DNA from: Bombus terrestris | Taxonomy: Eukaryota > Arthropoda > Insecta > Hymenoptera > Apidae | Assembly (NCBI RefSeq): GCF_910591885.1 | Contig: NC_063279.1 | Span: 7,502,001-7,566,000 of the forward strand | Length of the DNA: 64,000 nt | Reading direction: 5' to 3' | Shown: positions 9,108 through 19,907 of the stretch, piece by piece | Layout of the letters: each line of letters starts with the position of its first letter | Numbering within the stretch: position 1 is the first letter of the stretch | Made by a program: the position numbers and the translations under genes | The notes under the pieces: model-generated | What the model was told of the DNA's origin: nothing | Seen by the model: only the letters and a program-made list of their open reading frames with translations | Database searches by the model: none

Positions 9108-10221
9108 ATATAGGGTGTCTCAGTATTGACGGTCAAGCTGAAGATGGTGACTGTACATGAGAAGATAAATCGGAAATTTCTATGGAATAAATTTTGTTCG
9201 TTCGAGGCTTTGTTTTCGAGAAAATCGACATTGAATTTCTTTCTTTCATTTCATTTTCTCTTGCACGCATGCACTTGACTATGTCGTGGTTCAGCGGATC
9301 TCGACACAAACTTGTATCTATTTACTTTATCCGTTTATGTATTTAGAAACTTACTTATAAAATGAGAAGTTTATTCCCAAGACAACGCAAGTCTTCCGCA
9401 ATTAAAAAAGAGGATTACTTTACTTTCGAAAATTTAATTCGGTGAGCACATCTGTGTGTATGTGGTATGGGAGCCAGCATCTTCAACAATTTTTGCATTG
9501 ACAAAGCAAATCTTAAAGAATTACGTACTTCGTTATTGCTCGTAAACCTACGGCAGCGAACAACATTTTTTCCATATTTTCGACTTATCTTCTCGCGTAC
9601 GATCATCTCGCCCAAGTTGCGCCATTAATGCTGGGACTCTCACTCAGCCACACAACTTACATGGAAGCAACATACTAGATCAATTATAAACAAAATACGG
9701 ATAAAGAGAAGACAAATGTACTGGCTAACTAGTAGAAACTCTAAACTCAGCATGGAAAATAAACTAAAAATTTACGAAACAATAATAAAACCAATTTGCA
9801 CGTACGGAATACCACTATGAGGCACAGCAGCAATGAGCCACATAAATAAACTAGAGGCGCTGCAATCGAAGATACTCGGAACAATAATCAACGTCCCATG
9901 ATATGTCAGAAACGAGGATATACGCGAAGACTTAAAAATGCCAACGGTCAGAGAAGAAATCGACAGGGACGCAAAAAAATACAAGGAAAGAACGGCAACA
10001 CATCCAAAGCAGCTGGCTGCGGAAGCGAGCAAAACTCTTATAAAGAGAAAATACCCCGCTAACTTCATTAAAGAAATAAAAAAGGTCAAACTCGAAGATG
10101 GTATCCTACTGGGGGTAAACATCCATATGTCATTTAGCAATTAAGCTAGAAAAATTTACCGAATGTCCAGCTGGACAAATTAAGTAATAATAAAAAAAAA
10201 GAATGCTGGGACACTCTGTAT
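9108..10221. mobile_element. Decayed DNA transposon with ACAGGGTGTC-type ends, split by a LINE
   Basis: The left end ATATAGGGTGTCTCAG (9108-9123) and the complement of 10206-10221, ATACAGAGTGTCCCAG, form a 16-bp inverted pair with three mismatches. A TTTGTTTTCGAGAAA stretch just inside the left end recurs as TTTGTTTTCGAGTTA near 10841, close to the transposase relic at 10885-10985. The LINE at 9630-10201 lies almost entirely between the two ends, so it probably inserted into this element. The pairing is inferred from these ends only. Confidence 0.4.
9630..10201 (+). mobile_element. Jockey-like LINE 3' fragment, best copy in the window
   Basis: This is the 5'-truncated end of a Jockey-type non-LTR retrotransposon. 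Read in one frame it shows the region after the reverse transcriptase core: an LTWKQH motif, KIRIKRRQMYWL, RNSKLSMENKLKIYETII, KPICTYG, then a KMPTVREEI stretch and a TAA stop near 10142. Two in-frame stops interrupt it, both at places where the family has tryptophan, so TGG has become TGA. The copy is therefore inactive. The 3' UTR has the GCTAG..TTTACC start, the GTCCAGCTGGAC palindrome and an A-rich tail. The left boundary is uncertain. Confidence 0.85.
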
Positions 10222-10670
10222 ATCGTAGATGACTCACAGGATAAGTAGGAAATATTCCAAGCTGGCATAAACCAGCGTTGGACAAAGTTTCACTCGAATA
10301 ACGAACGAAGGTAAAGAATGAAACTTTATTCGCCAACCGATGAAGAGATATCCAATCGAACAAATATTTATCCGAATAAGAATTTGTCCGACTAAAAATT
10401 GAATCGCGTAACTTATTCGGATAAAATTATATATAAATATTATACGCAGATATTTATTCTTCCAAATGGCACATTAGAATATTTGTTGTTCGTTGGTGAA
10501 TTATTCACCTGGTAAATTAACAGCATAAATTGCACCGATATCTGTACACACAATACTCGTAAGAAATTGAGTGGAAACAAACGATTGTTCGTATTATTAA
10601 TCGAAAAATCTACGATCATTGTTATTCGGATAAATATAGGAAATTGTTACGTCATAACAATTATTCCACA
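10222..10670. other. Non-coding AT-rich stretch
   Basis: Nothing recognised apart from A/T-rich sequence with several ATTCGGATAAA-like repeats (10369, 10420, 10625). Confidence 0.35.
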
Positions 10671-10671
10671 A

Positions 10672-10724
<53 letters not shown>
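10671..10724. repeat. (AAT)n microsatellite
   Basis: About 18 uninterrupted AAT trinucleotides can be read directly. Confidence 0.95.
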
Positions 10725-10728
<4 letters not shown>

Positions 10729-10884
10729 AATATTCGACCAGTATGAATTTATTGCAATAAATTATCTTAGATGAATATTTATTCAAATGATTAGGATAAT
10801 ACCCAACTCTGATGTAAACATACGTTCTGTTTGACTTTGTTTTCGAGTTATAGCGGATTTTTAATTAACTTTATGCACTACCTT

Positions 10885-10985
10885 TCATGACAGATGTTCG
10901 AAATGGTTCCCTTGGATTTCAATACAGGCTGGCCAAGCCCACACATCAGGCGCATCTCTGCTATTTCTTCATTGGAATAACGCAT
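10885..10985 (-). pseudogene. Internally deleted DDE-type transposase relic
   Basis: On the minus strand an ATG at 10985 opens MRYSNEEIAEMRLMCGLG. This matches the start of insect transposases that carry an N-terminal helix-turn-helix of the form YTNEE.ADMH..YG. About two bases out of frame, the same stretch continues as ACIEIQGNHFEHLS and a stop. That is the conserved C-terminal end of the same transposase family (CI...GGHFEHL). The whole middle of the gene, including the catalytic core, is missing, so the two ends were fused by an internal deletion. The recognition is from memory of family motifs; a protein search would settle it. Confidence 0.55.
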
Positions 10986-11233
10986 ATTGGAATAATTCAC
11001 GCTATTCACACACAACGCGACGTATTTCAATAATTTCAATCCGCACTGTTCTCCTGACTCGTACGTACATAGATACTGACGATACGAGATAGCGTTTGTA
11101 AAATTCGACTGGAATACTGGGCGAAGGATATCAAGTTTTGTTTGTAAACAGTTCGGCAAGAAGAATCGAGAAACACAACATACGTCTATCGAACTGCGAA
11201 ACCAAATCCGTAAGACAATATATACTTTATATG

Positions 11234-11303
11234 TTTATTTTTTTTTTATTATCTAATTTGTATTTTACAATTTGTCTGGATATTCGGCAAATTTTTCTAG
11301 CTG
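11234..11303 (-). mobile_element. Tail-only LINE copy, 70 bp, minus strand
   Basis: This is the reverse complement of the LINE tail including the AGCTAGAAAAATTT part; the palindrome is shortened to GTCTGGA. It is bracketed by a perfect 9-bp direct repeat CTTTATATG at 11225-11233 and 11304-11312. Confidence 0.8.
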
Positions 11304-11312
11304 CTTTATATG

Positions 11313-12120
11313 AACAGATAATTTATATGAAACTTTTTTTATTTTTCAGACGTACGGAAGCCATTTCTAAACAAAAGAATCCGGTGAATATAAATGCAAA
11401 ACGATGTTGATACTTGGAAGAATCAATTTGAAATCGATTGTATCTATAAAATTGATATGTTCTCATTGACTTTCCATTTTTAGAATATGAATATTTTTTG
11501 ATATTTGGAATTTACGTTTATTAAATATTTTTCAAATATTTGTTAAATATGTAAATTCAAATTATCAAAATCTTGCAGTATCTTTTAATTATCTTTTCGC
11601 GTATCTTAATTATTCCTGATTTTTAAATAACAACGTATAATTTTTAAACGAAAAATTAGGAATGATTGATTACTATTCTAATTTTAACTATGTCAATTCC
11701 AATTTTGAGAATCTTCTCTGATCTCGAGAATCTTCTGACAGAAACTGAACGATTAAACGATAGAATTACAGCTACGGGAAAGAGAAAGATGCTGAACAGC
11801 CGAAGAACCTCAAACGTGTTTAATTCTCGTTGAAAATTAACGTCGTTCAGGTTGACAGGAAATTTCCTTTCGACGATCGAACCGGATCGTTCTTCGATGA
11901 AATATCCGGCCAATTAATTGTTCTCCACTCGTTCCGTAAGCCTGATTTTCCTTCAATGCTGGATTAACGCGTTCCATCCAGTGTCTCCACCTTGACTTTT
12001 GACTTCGCCAAAGAAGGAAAACGAAAAACGTGAAGAAAAAGGAACGGCGAATAAAAAAGAAACAACAAAGGAAATAGAAGAAAGTAGAGAAAAGAAACAA
12101 AAGAGTGAAACAAAGCGCAC
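11313..12120. other. Non-coding stretch with a purine-rich tract
   Basis: A strongly purine-rich run (mostly A and G on the plus strand) covers about 12004-12115. The open frames that span it on the minus strand are explained by this bias. No gene is supported. Confidence 0.4.
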
Positions 12121-12139
12121 ATACAGTACAGTGATATAG

Positions 12140-12155
12140 TACAGTGATGGGCAAA
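12140..12155 (+). mobile_element. hAT-like terminal repeat fragment
   Basis: CAGTGATGGGCAAAC resembles the outer end of many hAT transposons. No matching right end was found, so this is a solo fragment at best. Confidence 0.3.
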
Positions 12156-12492
12156 CTTTGTTATACAATGACAGCAAATATATTGCGTGTCAGAGACTGT
12201 GTGAGAGTTCTTATTTTTTGTTTCTTATTTATACATCATACGTATACGTATGTATAGTTTATTGCTATGTATAGTTATTTATATCGTATATGGTAAAATT
12301 ACTGTATGATAGGTGCCATAAACATCTTCCCGAGGAGCTAAGTTCGTTATAAATAGGTAACTAGAAATTAGGTTTGTCATAAGTAAGCTTAGTAAGTAAG
12401 TGTGCACTTTCATGCAAATATAGGAGAGAAAATATCGTTCCATTGGATGAAGAACTATAAAAATATTTCTGAAAGAAATATTTAGAATATAA

Positions 12493-12640
12493 CACTAAAG
12501 AAATAAAATAGACAAACTGGAAGATAGTATCCCGCTGGGGGTAGACGTCCATATGTTAATTAGTAATAAAACTAGACAAATTTACCGAATGTCCAGCTGG
12601 ATAAATTGTAAAATATAAATTAAATAAAAGAAAAAGAAAA
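12493..12640 (+). mobile_element. 5'-truncated LINE copy, 148 bp, with 13-bp target duplication
   Basis: This copy begins inside the last codons of the LINE ORF (AAAGAAATAAAATAGACAAA) and continues through the 3' UTR, GTCCAGCTGGA and an A/G-rich tail. A perfect 13-bp direct repeat ATTTAGAATATAA flanks it at 12480-12492 and 12641-12653. It is a textbook target-primed insertion and shows that the family was mobile. Confidence 0.9.
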
Positions 12641-12805
12641 ATTTAGAATATAAGAAATTAGGTTTGTCATAAATAAGTTTACCAATTGGAATAGCTGCAA
12701 ATAAAAAGATAATTCTGAGAATATCTTTATCTTCTGAGAAATTAAGTTTACTATAAATAGATAACTATAATATAATCGAAGTAAATTATAGTTACCTGCT
12801 AGCTA

Positions 12806-13023
12806 TTAGGTTGTCCGAGAAGTTTCTTTCGTTTTATAAGGAAATAATAGATGCACAATGTTTTTTGTTTTATATTAGTTTATTGAATTGAATGTACAAA
12901 CGTAATAATAGAAATAGAACGAAATGGATCATACTTAATTCAATAAAATAATATAAAACAGAAATTGTTTTTGATTATCTATTATCATCTTATAAAACGA
13001 AAGAAACTTTTCGGACAAGCTAA
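12806..13023. mobile_element. Mariner-like palindromic MITE, 218 bp
   Basis: The ends TTAGGTTGTCCGAGAAGTTT and the complement of the right end (TTAGCTTGTCCGAAAAGTTT) are inverted repeats extending about 46 bp, flanked by TA on both sides (12804-12805, 13024-13025). The inner part is also roughly palindromic, so almost the whole element can fold on itself. It has no coding capacity. A solo arm of the same family is at 3398-3432. Confidence 0.8.
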
Positions 13024-13025
13024 TA

Positions 13026-13616
13026 TTTATAGCCATCTCCGTAGACGACACTGTAGGTGTCAAAGGTCCAACTTTTTAAAAATCCTCAATTTTAAATTAT
13101 TTTCTAAATTCTAGTTGTTTTCGTTTTTACAAGATCTAAAACGTATATAAAATCCTAATGCATCGTAGAATTTTCTATTTCTCTCGCCAATGTAATGGAA
13201 AGTCATCGGAAAAGGGATTGGATTCGTATTGTAGGAAATGTACGCGCCCTCTCTCAGTCGCAGAGAAAACTGAATGAGCCAGTCATCTAAATTTGGAAGT
13301 ACTGCAAGTACCAATACCGTTTGTCCCCAAAACAACTTGTACAAAAAGTACAAAATATATTCTTCCCAGATGTTCTTTCTACTTTCATTACAAAAGTATA
13401 TTTTACAATGTTCCAGGCAAAAATTGCCGCAAAATTAATGATAAGATAGAGAAAAATAGCTATCGCTTAACGCCACTCACATTGCTTCATACAGAGGCGA
13501 TGTTCAACGTACAATCTTTTAGTGTCATCTTTTAACAATATTCATAACTATTCACCAATGAAAATTGCTCTTTGATTCTACACTATGGTATCCCCATTGA
13601 CACATAGAATATCACT
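13026..13616. other. Non-coding stretch
   Basis: An 80-codon minus-strand frame at 13111-13353 has no recognisable family. Nothing else seen. Confidence 0.35.
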
Positions 13617-14180
13617 AGATAAAAGCACAACACTCTTTCAGTTTTGCTCTTGCAATGCTGCCTATAAAACATCTTCAATTGGGTTTACCATAAACTAGGT
13701 TTCCCTTATAGCTTATTTTATAAATAAGTTGACTAACTGTGGATCTTTATTTAGATAAAAGCACAAAACTATTTCATTTTTGCACTTGCAATGTCTTCTG
13801 CAAAACATCTTCAGGTTTTCCTTATATCTTACACCTTATAACTTATTTTATAGATAAGTTGACTAACTGTGGATCTTTATTTAGATAAAAGCACAAAACT
13901 ATTTCATTTTTGCACTTGCAATGCCTTCTGCAAAACATCTTCAATTGGGTTTACCCTAAACTAGATTTTCCTTATACCTTGCACCTTATAGCTCATCTTC
14001 TAAATAAGTTGACTAACTGTGAATCTTTATTTAGATAAAAACACAAAACTATTTCATTTTTGCACTTGCAATGCCTTCTGCAAAACACCTTCAATTGGGT
14101 TTACCCTAAACTAGATTTTCCTTATACCTTACACCTTATAGCTTATCTTCTAAATAAGTTGACTAACTGTGGATCTTTAC
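13617..14180. repeat. Tandem repeat, four units of about 130-150 bp
   Basis: Units start at TAGATAAAAGCACAA near 13617, 13752, 13882 and 14032. Each runs through TTTTGCACTTGCAATG, CAAAACATCTTCA, a CCTTATA-rich part and AAGTTGACTAACTGTG to GATCTTTA. The second unit lacks a roughly 20-bp CAATTGGGTTTACC segment, which explains the unequal spacing. Units 3 and 4 are the most alike, so the array grew stepwise. Confidence 0.9.
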
Positions 14181-16904
14181 AGGAGAAAATAATTCTGCGG
14201 GTACTAGGAAAATTACAAAAAGTCTGAGTAAAATTGAGAAAGAGCCGCAGTTTAGCCACCGCTATGGTATAACTTGATTTTCCTCTTCCTGGAAGAGCTC
14301 TCTTCTCGATGGTTGGCCGTTGTTTAACGACATTGTTAAAGGGTTAACAGGCAATTGCCCGAAGAAGTCAGCTCCAGGTAACACGTGCTGGCGAGTCGGC
14401 GAATTTATTTCGCCATTTTTCAGGAGGACGAAAAACAGGCGGGCGAGCGTACGTGACTGCCGGTCCTCTTCACGAACCCTCGCCGCTGGTTAATTCATTC
14501 TCGGCGCGTTTGAATTGAGAACGTAACAACCTGTGCATAAGAAGCGGAAGAGAAGAGCGAACGAGAGGGAAAGTGGCGCGGTTTACGCTTCGCTCCTTTG
14601 CCACGGCAGAAAATATTGAAACGCTGACGAGATGTTAGCCCAACCTCAATCAATCTTCGTGTTTTCCCATCAACTTGAATTTACCATTCGGAGATGCCAA
14701 GTTGCGGACAAACTTTTTATTTGTTACGACGAAGTAATAAAGTGTACGTCGTGAAACGTCAATTTTCTACAACAACATAATTAAAAATGTCAGGATTTCA
14801 GAGGAAACTAGCTTGAACGATCTCAACTGTTACACAGCTGCTTCCGCATAGTGAATTTTTGTGATTCATCTGAACTGTACATGAGAACTGTATCGATAGA
14901 AAATGCAAGGATGATGACTCAGAAACTAGGGATTTGTAAGAGCAAAAGAGAAAGATTCAGCAGATGAGGTCTTTAGAGTTGGATATCTTGCTGATTTGTT
15001 GGAACAACGACGAAACTCAAGAGCCACAGGCGTCGATACTGTGAAGATTTTATCTACTGAATCTTCATCTTTCGCTATTAAATCGAATCCCTTTATTGTG
15101 TAGGTATGCTGAGTGGCAAAGAAGATTTTTAGATGATAAGATAATAATGACTATGTGTATAGTCGAACTGTAAGATAACTTTCACTATATTGAACAAACT
15201 CTAAACAAACTGGATATTGAAGTTGCACTTCCTACATAGATCAACCTAATCTAAACGTTCATCGGTGTATCTACGCAAATATGATCGAAACTTTTTTCAT
15301 TCGCTTCGTATAAATTACGAAACTAACTACTTACACTTGTGGATTAACAAGATCATCCCTACAACTTTTTATTTAAATTATATCATTTCTGTCGCTTTAA
15401 TTATACTATCATCTATGTATTATTTATTATATCTCTGTGTTCGATCGAGACCTAGTTACGAATTAAATTGTTCCAGTGTTTCTGACACTGATATTACAAT
15501 TAACGATATCAATAAACAATTAACAATATCGATATTAATAACTCCGATGCTATTTAATAAAAGATAACAAAAGTTGTTGAGGGTTTCCTAATGGATAACC
15601 GATCGAACGAATGTAATAGATTCGACCACTTTATCAGCCTATTCGAAGCTCTTGAAACGCTACAGCCAATGATTCGACGAATCACGACGCGTATTCCTGA
15701 ATCGAATCATGTCACGCTATTGCAGTGGTTCATCAAAAATCCATTGGGATAATGTACCGAGCTAATGTTACGACATCGATCTAACGCCACATTGACAGAA
15801 ATATTTTTTCACCGCCTCATAGCTTATTAAACGCTAAACAACCCCCTTACAAGCAGTTAGTCTCGCTAAAGATACGATTTACGATAGTATTATCTCATTT
15901 ATCCAGACCTATTTTACAGATTTTTATAAAGGAAAATAGGGAAGTTGAGCCTAAGCATCTGTTTTAGCTGCCAGATACGATAATATAACAATAAAAGTCC
16001 TATAAGGATATTTATATTACGCATACTCATATTTCTATGAAATTAAATAAAAGAATAGAAGATACTAAATATTGCAATAACTATTGGAAGTTAGTTCCGA
16101 TTTACATTTCCATTCGATATACATTTATCGAATTATATGGGTGCCATTTTGTTTCATAACCTTTCTATATGTTTCACGCAACTCGAATGTCCTATCCTTC
16201 CATAACCTCTCAGGTTTTTCTGCGAAAAACTTCCCGATATGATCTTTCGTGTCGCCCAAATTACTTAAAAATTACCCAATGAATAAGGACGCGAAGAAAT
16301 TTGTTAATTACAGTAATCGGTTTTTGAATCGCTATGCCGCGGCGATATTTCGTGTACCACCGGCGGCGCATGATGTCCCTTGGGGAAGATACGAATGTAC
16401 CACCGGTGGTTCGGCTCGTCGTGAACGTGTTAAACGCATGAAACTTCCACGGTGCGGGTTATATAAACACGAAGTTTCATACGATTTATGTCAACGTATG
16501 AACGAGGCTTGGTGACCTTCTATGAGCGCGTTCGTCGATTTATACGCGTATTACTTTCTACACGACCCTCGTCTCCAACGTTCTGAGGGAACGTCAGGAT
16601 AGCAGAGGGGTATTGGCGATTGAAGAATTTCTGAGTGTCGAAGGGAAGGCAGTCTGGAGGCAATGGGGAAGGTCATGGAGGAGACGGGGAAAAAAGAAGA
16701 AGGAAAGCGGAGAAGATCGGGGACGGGGTTCTGATGGAAAAGCGTGTATCTGAAATGCGTGGCAAAAAGTAAGCGATGACGAGTATACTCGTCAGAAACG
16801 GCTAACTGGTTAAGCCGCAAGGCAAAAGGATTGCGAATAATAAATAAAGATACGCTGATTATGCACGGAGGAACTCAACTCCAAATTTATTGAATTTCAG
16901 ATAT
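14181..16904. other. Long non-coding stretch
   Basis: Composition changes from GC-richer (14280-14640, 16330-16700) to AT-rich (14900-16200). Two copies of a CCACCGG(C/T)GG motif lie at about 16357 and 16400. The perfect palindrome GACGAGTATACTCGTC is near 16778. Open frames of 88-100 codons at 15265, 16249 and 16551 have no recognisable features. Confidence 0.4.
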
Positions 16905-17227
16905 GTCGTGGAGGGGAGGATCCTGAGTAACATGCACTTTGTCCAAGAACGTGGGACGATTTCGAAGGTCGAAGGTTATGGCGAAAAGAAATTGGTACAT
17001 GCTTTGTTAGATTACATTTACTCCGATATAAGTGGTTGGAAATGAAATTCCATACTTATTTGCATAGGATTGCGATCCTAATAGCGGTATGGTTAGGTCA
17101 AGTCAGGTTATTGCGGACCGAGCCCTCCAGATCCCCCGAAACATGTAACCTAACCTAACTTTTCAACTCGATCGTCCCACGCCTCGAACAAAGTGCGTGT
17201 TACTCAAATAAGTAACTTCCCCTCTAC
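16905..17227. mobile_element. Element with ~55-bp terminal inverted repeats
   Basis: The left end (GAGTAACATGCACTTTGTCC, then AAGAACGTGGGACGAT, about 16929-16961) matches the complement of the right end (GAGTAACACGCACTTTGTTC, then GAGGCGTGGGACGAT, about 17172-17208). The GAGGGGA boxes outside also pair. The interior of roughly 200 bp is non-coding and includes CCTAACCTAAC. I cannot assign a superfamily. Confidence 0.6.
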
Positions 17228-17301
17228 AGCATATTTCAAGATAAAGATCATTCGGGCTTTCAAGTCCTCTTTTATACATAATTACCAAAAATATATGGTA
17301 T

Positions 17302-17561
17302 ATCCTGTTTAACAGTAACCTTACCAAGCCCAGTCAAATGACCGGTTTGAAAATTTAATTAAAAATTCTACATTCGTCGTTATTTCATTTGTTCGTCTAA
17401 CTTTATGTAAATCCTTACATTACCAAAAATTGTTAATCGGATAATATAAGAATCTACATAAAATTGGACGAACAAAGGAAATAACGACGAATATACAACT
17501 TTAATTAAATTTTGAACCTGGTAATTCGACCAGGCCTGGTAAGGTTAGTGCTAACTGGAAA
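17302..17561. mobile_element. Palindromic foldback element, ~260 bp
   Basis: Two arms of about 110-120 bp face each other across a short loop near 17425-17440. Matching blocks include CTTACCA, AAAATTTAATTAAA, ATTCGTCGTTATTTC, TTTGTTCGTC and TTTATGTA. The whole unit could form one long hairpin. It is non-coding and the superfamily is unknown. Confidence 0.75.
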
Positions 17562-19900
17562 CGCCCAAATGTCTGAACAAATACGAACGATGTGAAAAAA
17601 TGTTTCAGACAAAAGTCGTATGGTATGGAAGGGAAATACGCTGTACTTCTATCCATTTGATTCGTTTTATCCTTCAATGACCTTGAAACAGTCTACAAAG
17701 AAGAGGTTAGAATCTTTCAATAGATAGCTTCATTTTCAATCGTATATTCTCTCCCGCCGACTTTCGTAAGTTTTCCTTTACAGACGTAAAAACGTATAGA
17801 ACGTCTCACAGGATACCATATAACTTTCCTCTGAAACATTTCTTCGCGTCCGAATCTTTCCAGATATTCTAGCGTCGCCACTTAATCGCTGTATATTTTG
17901 CACATTCGTACTTCGTGCATTTTTACGCTTCCTAATAAAAGTCCGACTGATTACCGTAAATCGGATTCCCTAGTTCCGAAATATCAGAAGGTCCAATCAA
18001 GAGACTGCCTATCGTGTTCCTAAAGTTTCTCGACCTCTGTAATATATAAAACAGCAGAAAGATCCCGTTACGTGTCGTCGTTCGGTTTCCTGATCAGATT
18101 TGTCAGCAGTTTCTCGAGACGGATTTCCCATCTGCTCAGGACGAACGCGTTGACGGGCCACGGTCTCTAGTTTCAGAATAGTCGTCGGGGCCACGAGCGT
18201 CCGGTGGGTTAGGTTGGAAGTCAGGATGATGCATCTGCAGCTCCAGGGAATATTCGGAAGTTTCCCGGAAGACTCGAAACGCTGCACGATGGCTTGCGAG
18301 AAGCTGAATCGGATATCGAATCTTCAAGTTGGACAGACTTCGGCTTTCGGAGTTCTCGCCAGAGATCACCGAAGTGAAATAAATATTTTTAGCGTCGAAC
18401 TCGGGGATTTTATATAAATTGCTGGCCATCCGATCTTTCGAAGATTATAGTAATCTAGCCAATTGTATTTTAAGAAAAATTGATCCCTTCTAGAGGAAAA
18501 AATTCTTTCAGACGATATCTTTTACGTTCCGGAATATTAGAATCATTCGGTAACTTGTAAAACGATAATAATTATTGTTAACAATGTCTTCCTCGTGGAA
18601 TAACGAGGACAATTAACGAACTCCTATTGCAAGAACGAGTTATATGTATCACAGCAAGATAAGAGTTGAATAGCAATGACCTATTCTACTGTAGGAACAG
18701 ACTCGTTCCACTGAGATGACGAACCTATTCTACTGCACAGACAGACCTATTAGATAATGACTATAACTAAAATTATGACTGCAATTAAAACACCAAGAAT
18801 TTCTTCTAATTTCGTTTCTTTCCTTTTTGTAGGTTCACAGCCTTGATGTATACTTATATTAATCGTAACAGAATTAATAACAAGGTAAACAGCTGCGTAA
18901 CACATACTGCGTAACACGTGCAAGAATCAGCGAACGTCTACGAGGAATCGCAATAGTCGCAGGATTTGGTACAAAGCTGTACAACGAAAATATAATTACG
19001 TCCCATTGATTTTACTAAAACTACCATCGTGTGTCTCGAATAATCGCGCAAAATCCGTGATTTCTGCTAATCGAGTAGTTCCAACGTTCGTCTCCGTAGC
19101 TGCCAACATCATTGGCCAGCAACTTCATAAATCCTCCTCGGTTCGCTCTCCAAGGAAATACCGTTTCTTCCTCTTTCCTTTTTTATCCTTTTCTATCGGC
19201 GTGCTTCGTACTCGTAATAAATAACTGCGAACAGAACTTTACGCGGAATAAAGCTACGTATCGTAACTTGTGCAAGGAGCCGATACATCGGACGACGAAG
19301 CTAATGAGACGAAATGATGAAAAATGCATTGGATCGTGCAGAAGCAATTTCGATGGAGGGAGCGGTAATTCGTAGAAGCAAGCCACTGTTAAAATTTCAT
19401 CAGAAGAAACGACGTGTCGTATGCACCGACCTAATAAAGGAAACGCGATACCAAATCGAAAGTTCGGAATGCTATATGGAATCTACTGCAGCAGCCAGCT
19501 GGCAAAAATTCCCAAAGCAGGACACCGGTTCCACTGTAATTCCGGTAACCCAAAGTCGTTTAGAACAGCACGGTCTCTGAAACGAGCCTCTGGGGCTCCT
19601 TCGTTATAAATGCTCGTGTTCCCTATCTTCTCTACACTGCCGAAAGTAATCAGACAGTTTGTCAGCGGACTCGAAGAGTACTTGCAATCTGCGTTGAATT
19701 TCCAGCGTTTCAAGTTCTCTGACGTCTCGTGGCGCGATTTCAGAAGGTTACAGTTGCCGTTGAGGTTCCTGATGAGGCGAAGTCGCGTTATGTTTGCTCT
19801 CGTTGTTCCTTAAACGAGAAAGAGTTGCGAAGGTAGACCCTAAAGGCAACTTATAATAGTCGTTTACAGAGAAGATTGCTAAAACTGTTCGGTAGAGCCC
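17562..19900. other. Non-coding stretch with GC-richer islands
   Basis: Overlapping open frames on both strands at 18009-18429 and 19006-19813 follow higher GC content and show no family signature. A CCTATTCTACTG(T/C)A..CAGAC motif recurs near 18678 and 18725 and again near 23000-23070. Confidence 0.35.
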
Positions 19901-19907
19901 GTGGATA

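Noticed and set aside
9180..9235. TTTGTTCGTTCGAGGCTTTG as a miR-375-like sequence
   Set aside because: The seed differs and no hairpin partner is visible. The sequence fits better as part of the ACAGGGTGTC transposon end.
11837..12177. Overlapping Phe/Leu-rich frames of 74-105 codons on the minus strand
   Set aside because: They mirror the purine-rich plus-strand tract at 12004-12115 and have no membrane-protein family signature.
13617..14180. CRISPR-like array
   Set aside because: Whole units of 130-150 bp are repeated without unique spacers, and the DNA is eukaryotic; it is an ordinary tandem repeat.
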